Source: Malus domestica (taxonomy: Eukaryota; Streptophyta; Magnoliopsida; Rosales; Rosaceae). Taken from it: DNA of 64,000 nucleotides. Shown here one piece after another: positions 33,939 through 45,457 of the stretch (within the stretch, counting starts at the first letter, position 1; every line of letters begins with the position of its first letter). The position numbers were made by a program, and so were the translations under genes. Location of the stretch: contig NC_091668.1 in the NCBI RefSeq assembly GCF_042453785.1, positions 2,062,501 to 2,126,500 on the forward strand, written 5' to 3'. The notes under the pieces are model-generated. The model worked only from the letters and a program-made list of their open reading frames with translations. It had not been told where the DNA came from and made no database searches.

Positions 33939-35489
33939 CTAGGAAACTACTTTCACAGGATACTTGTCAATGCAGTCTTCCCAAGGACCATTACAAGATG
34001 GCTTCACATTCCGAAGTGCCTCCCAGACCGCACTGTTACATTTAAAACCACTTCCAAAGGCAATCTGCCAGATACGATTGCCCCTGCGGATCCTCCCCTT
34101 GGCCTCCATATACGCCAATTCATACCAAATGGAGCTCGACGAAGTATTCCCAAACCGGTGTAGAGTCATTCGAGAGGCCTCAACATGTATAGGCAGCAAC
34201 TGCAGGTTCTTCTCCAGCTCATCAATCACAGCCCTTCCTCCGGCGTGTATGCAAAAATGATCAAATGCCAGCTTGAAATCCGGGATATATGGCTTGACGT
34301 TGGACTTGAACAGCTTCTTAACCACAAGTGATGAAAAGAAAAGAAGCTGCTCGCTTATAGGAAGCACAATAGGTCCCAAAGTGGTAATGTTGGTCTTAAG
34401 CGCCCCACCGGCAATTGCCATCAAATCTTTCGACAAAGACACACCAGTCTTCCCCTTGTCATCCTGCTCCTGATAAACACAACGAAAAGCTTTATCATCC
34501 GCGCCACGATGGGTCCTCACAACATGAACAAGCTTGTACTTAGCCCGCCTCCTATCAACGGACTTATTGGAAAGCAAAACCGCGGAACCCCCAACACGAA
34601 ACAAGCAATTGGGTATCAACATAGACTTCTTATTCCCAAAATACCAATTCTGAGTAATGTTCTCAGTACTAACAACAACAGCATAAGTATTCCGGTGGAT
34701 TTGCAACAAGTCCTTGGCAAGATCAACAGCTATAACCCCAGCACTACAACCCATTCCCCCCAAATTGAAACTCCTAATATTACCCCTCAATTTGTACTTA
34801 TTAACAATCATGGCGGAAAGCGACGGCGTCGGATTAAACAAGCTGCAATTCACAACGAGAATCCCAATGTCCTTTGGCTTCACATGGGTATTGGCAAACA
34901 GATTATCCAGAGCACCGTACATCACCTGCTCCGCCTCCTCCCTGGCGGCGGCCATCGACGGCCGGGGAGGGATGTAATGCATCGCCTCCGGGACATAAGT
35001 CTCCTCGCCGAGGCCGGAGCGCTCGAGAATCTTGCGCTGGAACTCGAGCGACGAGTCGTCGAAGTCCTGCGTGAGGCGGGAGTGCTCCATGAAGCGCTGG
35101 TACGGTGCCTTGAGGTGATCGGGCGGGCGGTAGCAGGCGTAATCGACCAAGTAAACGGGTCTGGGTCGGGTCATGATGTAGACGGTCAACCCGAAGACGA
35201 GGACGGCGGAGCAGATGATGACGGAGACGAGATTGTACTGGAGGTGCAGCCAGAGTTGTTGAATGTCGTAAATGTCCATTTGGGAGGCTTCGATTAGGGT
35301 TACGATAATCAACGGGATAAAGCAGAGGGTTAAGAGATTGGAGATCAAGTAATGGTACCCTAATTTCACGTACTTGAGATTAACGCTCTGGAGGAAATCG
35401 GGGAGCCGTCGGGTTTGGTGAATCCGGACCCCGACCTCACCGCCTCCGCCGCGCGCGGTGGCGACATTGGTTGCTCCGCCTGGGTCCAT
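33939..35489 (-). CDS. KCS4: 3-ketoacyl-CoA synthase, KCS4/KCS9/KCS17 group
   Basis: Condensing enzyme of the endoplasmic-reticulum fatty-acid elongase; joins malonyl-CoA to a long-chain acyl-CoA for very-long-chain lipids, wax and suberin. Single exon, 516 residues, normal length. Two N-terminal membrane segments lie at about 49-67 and 86-106. The catalytic triad is Cys248 (GMGCSAG), His415 (CIHAGG) and Asn448 (RFGNTSSSS), with the same spacing as in FAE1-type enzymes. The N-terminal stretch [18 protein letters not shown] and the C-terminal end [11 protein letters not shown] are typical of KCS4 and its close relatives rather than of KCS6 or KCS11. The ATG at 35489 follows a TATA box by about 90 bases. 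In Arabidopsis KCS4 is adjacent to ERDL4, agreeing with the order here. KCS4 versus KCS9 cannot be decided by eye. Confidence 0.96.
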   Translation of the reverse strand: MDPGGATNVATARGGGGEVGVRIHQTRRLPDFLQSVNLKYVKLGYHYLISNLLTLCFIPLIIVTLIEASQMDIYDIQQLWLHLQYNLVSVIICSAVLVFGLTVYIMTRPRPVYLVDYACYRPPDHLKAPYQRFMEHSRLTQDFDDSSLEFQRKILERSGLGEETYVPEAMHYIPPRPSMAAAREEAEQVMYGALDNLFANTHVKPKDIGILVVNCSLFNPTPSLSAMIVNKYKLRGNIRSFNLGGMGCSAGVIAVDLAKDLLQIHRNTYAVVVSTENITQNWYFGNKKSMLIPNCLFRVGGSAVLLSNKSVDRRRAKYKLVHVVRTHRGADDKAFRCVYQEQDDKGKTGVSLSKDLMAIAGGALKTNITTLGPIVLPISEQLLFFSSLVVKKLFKSNVKPYIPDFKLAFDHFCIHAGGRAVIDELEKNLQLLPIHVEASRMTLHRFGNTSSSSIWYELAYMEAKGRIRRGNRIWQIAFGSGFKCNSAVWEALRNVKPSCNGPWEDCIDKYPVKVVS

Positions 35490-35578
35490 GGCCGGTGGCT
35501 CCGCTTCCGGGGGTATTTGAGAAAGGTCGTCGCTCTGTGTGCTTTGGAGGGAAGCGAGAGTGAGCGATTTGAGAGGGG

Positions 35579-35588
35579 TATTTATAAA
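35579..35588 (-). promoter_or_regulatory. TATA box of the KCS gene
   Basis: The minus strand reads ATTTATAAAT about 90 bases upstream of the ATG at 35489, a good fit to a plant TATA box with a short leader. Confidence 0.6.
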
Positions 35589-35844
35589 TGGATGTGGGCC
35601 ATGTGGGGCAATGGGGTATTACCGTATTAATATAATTATGGTGGCGGCCGCGGATGGTGTACGGCAAAGGACGGAGAAGTTGGAGATTCCCGAGCTCCGA
35701 AAGGTAGTGGGGAGGGTTTTGTGTGGTGGGAGATGAGATCACGAGGAGGGACTTGAGAAATGGGAGAGCGTGATTGATCTTGACGGTTAAATAACCGTTA
35801 CGTCATGCGTGGGAAAACTGGGAATATATCAATGGAAAGGACTC

Positions 35845-36025
35845 CGAATTCCTCCCCCCTAATCCATCTAATTAAGGAATTCGCGCCGTATAAAACTGAT
35901 CTAACGGCTACAAATATGAGCCCACTTTCAAAGTTATAATAACTTCAGCCGTTGGATTAAATTTCAACAGTATGGATTCCCAGTTTTGATGAATTAGGAG
36001 GAAGGGATCCGGAGAGAATCCCTTT
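35845..36025. repeat. GGATCC-armed foldback element, family E
   Basis: Left arm GAATTCCTCCCCCCTAATCC and right arm GATGAATTAGGAGGAAGGGA followed by GGATCCGGAGAGAATCCC. The middle has AAAGTTATAATAACTTCAGC as in the other copies. Confidence 0.65.
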
Positions 36026-36048
36026 CCTATATAAATAGCTGGCTTCGG

Positions 36049-36195
36049 GCGAGAAATTCTTCAGTATGTCGATAATATGTTTCAGTACACAAAGTGTTAT
36101 TATACAAGTGGTTGGATAGTTAATAAAAATTGTAATCACTTGTATTATGATACTTGAAATACCATGACATATTCTCGCACACTGAAAAAAATCTT
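36049..36195. repeat. Palindromic MITE-like element, family A
   Basis: It begins GAGAAATTCTTCAGTATG, contains TTATACAAGTGGTTGG and the complement ATCACTTGTATTATG, and ends CACACTGAAAAAAATC. Confidence 0.65.
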
Positions 36196-36199
36196 TCAT

Positions 36200-37560
36200 T
36201 CTTATCATTTGACTAATAACGAAGAATTTATTTTTAATAAAAGTTAATTTTTTATTTTTTCATAAACAAATATTTTTGGGTAAACTTTTTCAAAACTTTT
36301 TTTTTTTTGGTGAAGTTTTTCAAATCAATTTTAGGTAAGCAATGGCTCTTGCATTATAGAGATCACAATGGAATTAGACTTTCTTACATCCTCTCACATC
36401 ATTACGTCATCTGAATCGATAAGACAACGTTATGTATGCTAATTAAATTGTATGAAAATTACGTTATTTATCCCGATGAAAGAAACTAGGTGAGATTTTA
36501 TTTATAAAGGGATTAGGTAAGTGCATATTTCAAAACTGTTTTAGATAAACATGAGCATCATCTATCGTTGACAAAAATGTGTGTTTTAAATTGAAAATAA
36601 GTATTTCAATTGTTATTGATCAAGGATTGAGATCCTGCAGACCCCGAACCGATAAATTCAGACTACTTAATTTAATCATACAATCTCATTAGTCTATCTC
36701 ACCGACCCACTTCACAAAAATCTAGAAACTTGAACGACCCATATATCTTTCTCTCTCTCTTGAACGGTCTGAATCTCTCAGTCTGCAAGCACGGTACGCA
36801 GAGATCCGAAGTGGATATCATTCCTTTGTTCAATTTCCCTTTGGTTTTGGTTTCTTTATATTGTAAAATTACAATCACATGTTACTGTAACGTCTACATG
36901 TAGAGTCATTCCTACTTACAAACAAAACCGAACACGACATGATAGCAAAACACTAATCGTTTTCTTTTTATAGTTTTAAGTGTACGCTTTTGATATATGT
37001 GTTAGACTGCATTTTGCATGTCATAAAAAAAGACTCGTTACATAGTTTATTTGTGTTTGGATGGATACAGGGGGAGCTTTACCTGGACCTCTCCATCTAT
37101 CAATGCAGATAGATAGAGGTCGCAACCCAAATTTAAGAATCCACCGACCTCTATCTTTCATTGCAAATGGAGAAGTCCACTGCCCGCAAAGCAATCTACG
37201 CCATTGAAAAACGAGACCTTGCAAATGGTCCTTACAGACACCCTAACAATTCCTCTGTGGAAATATATCGTGAATGCCGGCGGTATGACTGCACCACGTC
37301 TTAATTATTTCGCATGGCAGTGCATGATAGGTTTAGGATACCGTCAGAGTCCTTAGTGTTTCTCTTTCTCATTCACATCGGTCTGTACTACCGACATAAA
37401 CAAACTTGTCTACGATTCATCCGGGAAGCAAATATAGTTCACAACAGATACAGATGCGAATAGCAGGTAGTTATAGAGTTCAACGAAACGAGATCAGATG
37501 CCTAACGACAGAAGAAACATAAATACGCGTCAATTAGATAAAGTACCGTTAAATAAAAAT
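36200..37560. other. Intergenic between KCS and Maf-like genes
   Basis: No gene is supported. AT-rich with a T-run at about 36298-36308 and a patch at 37050-37210 (GGTCGCAACCCAAATTTAAG) with partly complementary halves, perhaps a small decayed repeat. Confidence 0.35.
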
Positions 37561-37580
37561 GCGGAAATCTCCGGCTGCAG

Positions 37581-40498
37581 CTAGAGGGCCTCTTTCAGGA
37601 GTGTCCTAGTGAGATCTATGGGAAGTCCCATCACGCTATCGGTTGTCCCTACCTGCAAGCACCACACCAATTCAAATATGACTATAATGACAGGGCTCTA
37701 CAATCCGTAATCAGTAGATCAAACATCCGACCACAATGGGTTATGCTTGCAGGATTCATTAAACAAAAGCTCCTGGATGAAACAGACACACGGTACCATA
37801 AATAGACTCCATCATGCTTCTGTTGCCTCGCATTCTCAAAATGTAATGACTATTGTTTACAACTTTAGAAGAGAGAGTAGAAAACCAACCACTTCTTTGA
37901 CATAGGGAAGAATAAGAGGATGTTCGATTATGAGTCCCCCGGCAACTTTGAGCACTATCCCCTCCTCAATCTGACATGGACACAGAGGAATGGGTTCTAT
38001 CGTCGTCATCTCATCAAGAAAGAAGTGAAACAACCAAATAGGATACAGAACAACTCTTACCAGCTTCTCAATGACTTCATCTGGTATTTTATGGAAATAA
38101 ATCTGCAAGGAACCCCGAATAGATATTATCCATAGATATGATCAATGGAGTTGTAGCATTGGCATCAATTTTATGTTTCACTGAAAAAAAAGGGTACCTC
38201 CACTCGATCCCATTCTCCCTTACTGAATCCCGTTTTAAGGTTTGTAACATGCACAGATCCTACTGTTGCTGCATGCCCTCCAGAATAATCTGCAATTCAT
38301 GTTAGGAAACTCATCAGAGTCAAAAAGTAAAACATCAGGGATAGAGACTGAAATCAACCGTTAAGCCAACCTTTCAAAAATTGCCGTGCTTCTTCCTTGC
38401 TGGATGGTTTTTCCCGGATCACACCTTCATAGACCACCACCTCCAGATCATTTTACAATAAGAGTAAGAAATAACAGATTTAACGTTCACTGACCCATAA
38501 AAGGAAATTTCTAAATTCCTGGTTTTACAAACAAGTCATATCACCATAGGCCAATAATGTTCATGGACTCATAAATTAGAAATTTATAAATCTCTAAATT
38601 CCTTGTTTGAAAGACAAACAAGAGTATGGCAAAGCTGATGCTTGGAGCAACCATAACAGAAGATGTTGATGCACAAAACTGGAGGGGTCTTGGAACAATG
38701 TAAATCCGACCGTGAATCTGCAAGAAAGTAAATAACACAAGATGTATCGTGGTTCACCCCAAGGTTTGGGCTACGTCCACACTGATATTGTATTTCTGAG
38801 GGAGAGAGCTCTGAATATGAGAGTGAGAGCTTTGAGAGGATGAGGGAGCTTAAGGCCTAAGAATCGGCCTCCCTTAATGAGGAGGGTGAGAAGTCCTTTT
38901 ATAGAATAAGGGCTCCTCACTTATTACATATTTGCCCCTTCCCTTATTACATAATTACATTTGAGTCCCCCGAGTATTTATACAAGGTCTAAATACGGAG
39001 GCCCTACGAATGGAGTATGATAAAAATTCCATATATACATTTAGGTGTATTATCTGCAACATGCAACAGACACGTGACAAGAGTATAGAGACTATAAATA
39101 TGGTATAAGATGTGATGTATACTTGATCAGAAGTAACTAATAGTGTTGGTTCGGCATCCTTTATGTAGTCCCCAACTGGGAGCTTTTGTGAAATGGCTTC
39201 TGCCTGAGATTTTTCCGTCAGCTTAGATAGGTAAGCAATTCTATTTCAATGAGAAACCAGTTCAGACAATGCCATAACATTATTAACAATATCCAGTAAA
39301 CAAACAACTGCAACAAAGGGAGCATTAACACACACAATTCCAGACACTCATATACAAGCAGAAAGAAAGACCTATAGTTACGAGCATGAATTTAGTTGAG
39401 CACCACAACTAATTAGTATCTTTCTTTTCTTCTCAACTAGTTTTGCACAGTTATGCAGTCAAAATCCCAAATTAAGCCTTAAAAAAAAGTCTAAAACTGT
39501 AAAAACGATACTTCCTCAATAAAAAGAAAAACGGAAACATCTCCTCCATAAATGGCACTAGGTGATATCAGATTTTAAGATGCCTCTTGTAGATATACAG
39601 AGTGATCATACCATACATATAGATGTATACACAATATGTACGAAGAAATGACATACTGTGTCTGCCGCAATCACAATTGTCGGCTCAGCATCCTTCTCTT
39701 GATTATTGATGCTTTGCAACTTTGATATAATAGCATCGGCCTGACACGCATATTCATACACGGCCAATGTAAGAAATTAAAATCAAAACAACGCTAAACT
39801 AAAAGAAGCAAATTCCAAATCAGCCGATTAGTATTTAGCGTTAGATTCGCAATAGGAAAACAATAAAAAGGAGATGAACACCAAACCTTTGCCTTGGCAA
39901 GAACCAAAACCAACTCCTCTGGTTTTTCCGTTCGGATGGATTTTTCATCAATGTCTGCAGTCTAAAGCAATAACAAGAGTTTAATTTCAAAAAATCAGCA
40001 GGGAAATTAGTTTTTATATATTTCAGAGGAACAATTGGTAGCACCACGACTGTGAATTCATATCCCATTTCAGCCAATATTTTCCGGCGTGCTATCGAAG
40101 CCGATCCCAAGATTATCTGCATAATCACACATTAACATTAACATCATCTCCGGGATTAGCATAGTTTCAGTGGAATAATGAGAGCAATTTTCACATTAAA
40201 CTAAGAACAACACAAATACTCTGTTTGGCAGAAGCAGCTGCAACCAAACAGTGCCCTAATATCCAGCACTACAAGTCCACAACCACCTCCTAGTGTTGTC
40301 CACCATCTAAAAGCTTCTATTTCTACTGCAACCAACCAGGAGGGAACGACGACGCTTCGTGTTTGAAATCGTCGCAACAGAAACGCGTCGAAACCCTAGC
40401 TTTTAGTTCAAAATTTGGAGCCGAGCAATGCGAAAAAGAAACTGCCTGTAGACGGAGAGTGAGTCGCGTACCTTGAAGGAAGATGAATCGGCTTCCAT
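37581..40498 (-). CDS. Maf-like nucleotide pyrophosphatase with two alternative active-site exons
   Basis: Maf/HAM1-type nucleoside triphosphate pyrophosphatase, a house-cleaning enzyme that hydrolyses non-canonical or excess nucleotides. Exons on the minus strand: 40472-40498, 40045-40116, 39887-39961, then either 39657-39740 (A) or 39123-39203 (B), then 38371-38440, 38198-38289, 38061-38102, 37886-37970, 37581-37648. Using A gives 204 residues, using B 203; both fit the family length. Visible motifs are ILGSASIARRKIL (phosphate-binding start of Maf), DIDEKSIR, REKPSSKEEARQFL, YSGGHAATVGSV, and the end TTDSVMGLP. A codes for ADAIISKL and ends VIAADT; B codes for AEAISQKL and ends LVTSDQ. Both are flanked by phase-0 introns, so each fits in frame. 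The final intron has tandem acceptors (CAG then GTAG); the downstream one keeps the frame. Plant genomes usually label this gene as a maf-like protein of the DDB_G0281937 type. Confidence 0.88.
38663..39060 (+). mobile_element. Dispersed repeat insertion in the Maf-like gene intron
   Basis: Contains TTGATGCACAAAACTGGAGG, CACAAGATGTATCGTGGTTC and GGTTTGGGCTACGTCCACAC, in the same order as the copy at 23862-24130. A stretch with CCTTTTATAGAATAAGG and CTTATTACATATTTGCCCC follows. It lies between the second alternative exon and the next constant exon. No coding capacity is seen. It is probably a non-autonomous retroelement or solo terminal repeat. Confidence 0.55.
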
Positions 40499-40624
40499 GC
40501 CTGAGTCAGCCGACGAGTCAGTCCGATACCTTGGAGCTTGGAAGAAGCAGTTGTGGCGGCGTTTGGCTATTTTCTTCGCGCCGTTTACTCGTTTAGGCGC
40601 GTTTTTACCATGCCGTCTTTGCAA

Positions 40625-41700
40625 AGTACGACGATTCTGTATCGGTCGTTTTTGGCGAGTAGGGTTAACATTTCAGGTCGTTTTAACCTTTTTGTTCATC
40701 TTTTTTATTTTGATTTTTTTATTTCTTTTAATTTTGTTTAAGAATATTGCACAATCATTCAAACCGTTTATTTTTTGTGTTTTGGTTTTAAAGATCATCT
40801 CAGTAAAAAGTATACAAATATGCTTTAAGTTTTTTCAACACAATCATATTTTAAGTTAAATATTATATTTTTTTATAACGTTAATCGAACGGTTAAAAAA
40901 TTTCAATTTGATTAGTTTTTGCGTAGTTGATGTTCAAATAAAAAATAGATGATTCTAAATATCACGCAAATTGCAAAATTAGTAGAAGAGCCAGCGAGGA
41001 AGTCGCTAGCACCTTTCAATCGTCAACTTCCATATAATTTAGTTTACAAAATTTTATCTCCTTAAAAGAGACTACGATCATAATTTGGCCTTTCAGTTGG
41101 GTCACACCATACGAGTTTTATTATTTGGTTAGCAAAATGAAGAAGCTGCCATGGAGTCCCTCATGAATATGATATATAATATATTGCGGGGGATGACGAC
41201 CAATATTTCAAACTTGAAGATCTGATCGTGTCACTTCTTTCAACATTTGATAAGTACTGGTTTAATTTGATACTCCCACCTTTCGACGGTTTTGACTGAA
41301 CTTCATTCACGTAAAATTCTCTCACTTTCAAATCTTCTCTCATCTCCTCCTCTCTCACTTTCTTTGTCTTTCTCTCTCTATAAAGAGACACAAGATGTTG
41401 ACGTGACTTAATCGTAAGGGTTCAAATAGAAAGAGACTGAAGAGAGGAAAGAATCCAGATCCATGAAAAGCAACCATATTCTATATTCTATATTCATGTC
41501 ATTAACTGAGTTTCTTTTCCTTTTCTTAGTACAAAGGAGCTGAAAGGAAAATATAATGACTTTTGGAAAATTAAAGGGGAAACTGCAACAGATTAACTAA
41601 TCACATTTGACTCTTGTCGTCTATATATATTGTTACTTCGACGGTTCTGCATTTTCTTTTATGTTGAAACTTAAGAATCTTTATTCCCATCTACGAACTG
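40625..41700. other. Intergenic between Maf-like and second RADIALIS genes
   Basis: No gene is supported. The first part is presumably the promoter of the minus-strand Maf-like gene. The rest is T-rich; a CT-rich patch lies at 41300-41385. Confidence 0.4.
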
Positions 41701-41717
41701 ATCTGGGTTGCTCTCCT

Positions 41718-42968
41718 TCACTGAATTCTTAGAGTCTTCATCCTGCATGAAAACCATAATTAAGATCATCTGTGGTACAGGGGGGAAAGCATGAAACATT
41801 CATCTCTTTGAATATATAAAAACTTTTTTTCCAGCTTGGGATCATGTTATTGTTATATCACGTGTTTTATGTGTTAATATTCTATGTGTTAAAACATGTG
41901 AAGTTGTTACGCCACGTTGGTGATTCATGCGTATACATTTGCTTTGAACAAGAAAAAATGAATGTAGATATAGAATGAGTAAACTATTTAATTTCATGAT
42001 ACAACTACGATATGTAAATAACCAAACTTTAAAGTATGGTTCAATTACGAAGAAAGTTGAGGTTTCATCATAAAATCAATCGACAATATGGGAAAGTAGC
42101 TCAATTACTTATAAGCACATGCAATATCTCTCATTTCTCTGATATGGGATTGATATGATAAAATAAATGGACGTTCCAATAGACATTGTGCACTTGTTTC
42201 ACAACAACCCCTTAGAGGAAGCACCAAGCAAGGGGGATAGCAGGTTGGAGAAATGGAAGTTTGGGCTCTAGAGGGATTTGGTGTGAAGCTATACTAACTG
42301 AAAAAATTGCATTTGTGATAAATTCATACCAATCCACCCAATTTTTTTATTTGTTACTTTGATGTAAAAGATTTATGGATGAACTTAACAATTTGGATAA
42401 TATATCCAAATCTATACTTTCAACACGTCCCCTCACGTGTAACGAATTTTCAAGCCTAACATGAGGACAATGCAAATCAAGTGGTGTGGAGCACATGTGG
42501 CACACGCATGACAACCTACTCTGATACTATTAAAAAAGTTAAGGTTTCATCATAAAACAAATTGACAATATAGAGAGTAGCTGAACTATTTATAAACATA
42601 TATATATATATGGGTAAATAACTATAACCAAATTTTTAGAAGTGTAGTATTTTCCTTTGTATAAATGAATGCAGCTCCAGGAATTAAAAGAGATTATAAA
42701 TTTACCTCTGTTCTTCAATATCCATGGAATATGATTTAGTGTTTCCTCCACCAGATTTTCTGTAATTAGGCAAAGGCACCTCACCAGCCTCAATCTTGTT
42801 CACATCTTCTACAAGCATCTGATAGTGCCTCTTCACTTCCTCCACTGATTTGCCACCCACAGCCCTCGCGAGATTGTACCACCTCTCCGGCGTGTCCTTG
42901 TCGTAAACCGCCAGAGCATTCTCAAACAACTTGTTTTGCCTCGCCGTCCACGATCCTGACGACGCCAT
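41718..42968 (-). CDS. RL: RADIALIS-like one-repeat MYB/SANT transcription factor, second copy
   Basis: Second RADIALIS-like gene of the window, in opposite orientation to the one at 3.0 kb. Exons 42706-42968 and 41718-41742 give 95 residues. The SANT repeat covers about residues 5-57: a Trp near 7, [36 protein letters not shown], then VPLPNY. Exon 1 ends EEQ plus AG before GTAAA; exon 2 begins G and gives Arg, MKTLRIQ and a stop, the typical family C-terminus. Exon 2 is 25 nt, exactly as in the other copy. Overall similarity between the two is high across the SANT repeat and low in the Gly/Ser-rich linker. Unspliced message would again stop directly after the Arg. A TATA box sits about 135 bases upstream of the ATG. 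Nuclear; presumed competitor of DIV/DRIF-type MYB complexes by family knowledge. Confidence 0.93.
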
Positions 42969-43100
42969 TGATCGATGTAAACCGAACTTCGCTAGCTACA
43001 GCTGATAATATGCTTGTTGGGGAGCTAGAGGGCTGAAAATGCCAAATGGAAGTAGGGTTATAATTGTTTGATGAGCAAAGAGAACGGCAGTGTTAGCTCC

Positions 43101-43108
43101 TTATATAC
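43101..43108 (-). promoter_or_regulatory. TATA box of the second RADIALIS-like gene
   Basis: The minus strand reads GTATATAAGG around this position, about 135 bases upstream of the ATG at 42968. Confidence 0.65.
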
Positions 43109-43156
43109 TGGAGGGAGGAGAGAGAGAGAGGTGTGAGTAGAGAGAGAAAGAGATAG

Positions 43157-43187
43157 GTGGGGTGGGGTGGGGTGGTGTGGGGTCGGG
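43157..43187 (+). promoter_or_regulatory. G-rich tract, possible G-quadruplex
   Basis: The plus strand has GGGGTGGGGTGGGGTGG followed by TGTGGGGTCGGG, at least four runs of three or more G with one- to four-base loops. It lies about 50 bases upstream of the second RADIALIS gene's TATA box, on the template strand of that gene. Structure in the cell is inferred only. Confidence 0.5.
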
Positions 43188-43621
43188 TTTGGTTGCACAG
43201 CTATTTCTTTACTTGCAAAACAATGGGGGAGGATTTTGAACTTTGCAATAACGTACGTGGTATTTTTTACTTTCTAGGCAATATTTTCTATAGAATAATG
43301 TCAGAAAAATTAAATTTATAGACTAAATTTGCAAATTAAATAATGTATCATCAATAAAAAATGAGCACGTATTACATCGTTTAAATAATAATTCAATCAT
43401 CAACTTCTATGTCATTTAATTTATAAAATTTAGTCTACAAATTTAGTTTCTTTAGTATTACTCTTTCATGTATTAGGGTTTAAACCCCCAAGAAATTATA
43501 CAGGCCGACTTTGTTTTACCCAATAGAAAAGTAACATGATCGCCCTCATTCAACTCTCCTTGGTGTTCTTTTCTTCCCGTAAGCTTCGTATATACACCGT
43601 CCATTTCTACGTTCTAGTTGA

Positions 43622-43790
43622 AAGAAATTTTTTGAGTGTGCCGAACACATGATCCGGTACACGTGTAATAATACAATTGGTTGAAAATTTGGTTTTTTTT
43701 TTAATTTTCAATCAATTGTATTATTACATCAATTGTATTATTACATTTGTGTACCAGATGTGTTCTCTGTATACACTGACAAATGATCTC
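43622..43790. repeat. Palindromic MITE-like element, family A
   Basis: It runs from AAAGAAATTTTTTGAGTGTG to CACTGACAAATGATCTC. The centre carries a small direct duplication (ATCAATTGTATTATTACAT). Confidence 0.6.
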
Positions 43791-44017
43791 CTAGCTGTAA
43801 TGCTTCAAGTGAATGATATTAATTAGGGTTTAGGAAAACAAGATTCACTTCACACTCTCAATTTGTACGTTATCATGCATTTCTTCCGTGAGGGTTATTT
43901 TAAGATAGTAAAATATTAATTTCAGATTACACAATGACAAATTGAAAGCATGAATAACCATTGCCTAACTTGTTTAATGTTTGATTTGTGTTATGAAACT
44001 TTTACGTCTATCAATTG

Positions 44018-44172
44018 AGAGATTTTTCAGTGTGTCAAGAACACTATCTGTTACACTAAGTATAACAATTAATATAATTAGCTGAAAACTTCAAAAAGAT
44101 TTCAACTAGTTGTGTCATGACACTTTGTATATCGACCCATGTTCTCACCCGGCACACTCAAAAACTTCTCTT
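44018..44172. repeat. Palindromic MITE-like element, family A
   Basis: It starts GAGAGATTTTTCAGTGTGTC and ends GGCACACTCAAAAACTTCTC; the arms are complementary through AAGAACACTATC and its counterpart. Confidence 0.65.
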
Positions 44173-44179
44173 ATCAGTG

Positions 44180-45390
44180 TAACTGACAATAGATTATGGT
44201 TGGAGGGCACCTAATCCCGATGCAAATACGCATGATTTTCGTGCAAGACGAAACTCCTCTCACCCATTTTTGGGTAAAAAATTTCAGTTATTTAGGGATG
44301 TGCCTTTTTTAAGTCAGTTTTCAAATAGGCTAATATAATATTATCAACATTTTTATAGATCTAAATCTCTTGTTAGTTTTTATGATTGGTAGAACTTCCG
44401 TATAGATGTTGCTGCAACTAACAAGAAAAAGAATTTCAACATGATCTATTGATGACCTAGAATGTGACTTCAAATTTCCATATTTAAAAGTATGTAATTA
44501 TTACTTAGTTATAGCTTAAGTTAATTTATCAAGAGTAGTACTTGTGCACTAGAACAGAAAGCATGAGGCCCAGATAATCGATCTTATTCACAAAAAGAGT
44601 GTTAATGTCGAGTTTTATGAGGTAAAACACAAAATTCATTTTCCACTCTCTATCTTTTTCCAAGCGTTTTATACATGCATTTTGTGGTCAATCTCAAGTC
44701 TCAACCCTAGGTGAAAAACTTGAACAAGATATGTTTGATCGTATCATTTGTAAGACACTTCTCACAAAAATATAAAACTTATGTGTTTTGATATCGCCTA
44801 GTTATGCCACCCAATAAGAACTGTGCAACCCTAATGACAGATTTCCTCAACAACTCGAACACACCATGTACTCTTTTGTTTGGTCGTTGCTCTCTTATTA
44901 AGCAACCTTCCGAAACATTTCTAGCTGGCTCATCTCGTGTAGCAACCCTCCTACATCTCTCATTCCGTACTACTATTCACCCCAAATAAGTGAATATATA
45001 CCCAAATAAATTGAACACAGATTACTACTTTAATTAGTCCTTGTAATTTGAGCGTTTATAGTTTTGGTTATCGCGATTTAACTCTTGCAATTTAAAAACA
45101 ATTTAACTTCATCAACTTTTTAATTTCGACAAAATTATAGACCATAATGCAGAAAACTCTGCAGAACTTGGCGCGTTTCAACTATTTTTAGAGCAAAAGC
45201 ATAGCTGTATGTATTGTACTCTCCTCTTACTAAACCAGTAATTAAGACAGTTGGCAATTGCTTTTGTATGACTTGATTTTTGAGAATCTACCTAATCATA
45301 ATATATCTGGGCTAGTGGCAACCTAAATAGCAAAGCACTGCCATGGGGTAAAATAGTTCCAACTTACAAGTCCAGTGCAGAATATATCTA
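44180..45390. other. Intergenic, nothing recognised
   Basis: No supported coding exon, RNA or well-defined repeat. The frame at 44804-44989 has no recognisable product. Confidence 0.4.
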
Positions 45391-45392
45391 TA

Positions 45393-45449
<57 letters not shown>
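45391..45449. repeat. Long (TA)n microsatellite
   Basis: A nearly pure TA tract of about 58 bases. It is likely to be polymorphic and prone to assembly error. Confidence 0.92.

Positions 45450-45457
<8 letters not shown>

Noticed and set aside
34509-35297. Open frame of 262 codons on the plus strand opposite the KCS gene
   Set aside because: Antisense shadow; the minus-strand frame has a full catalytic triad and family-length match.
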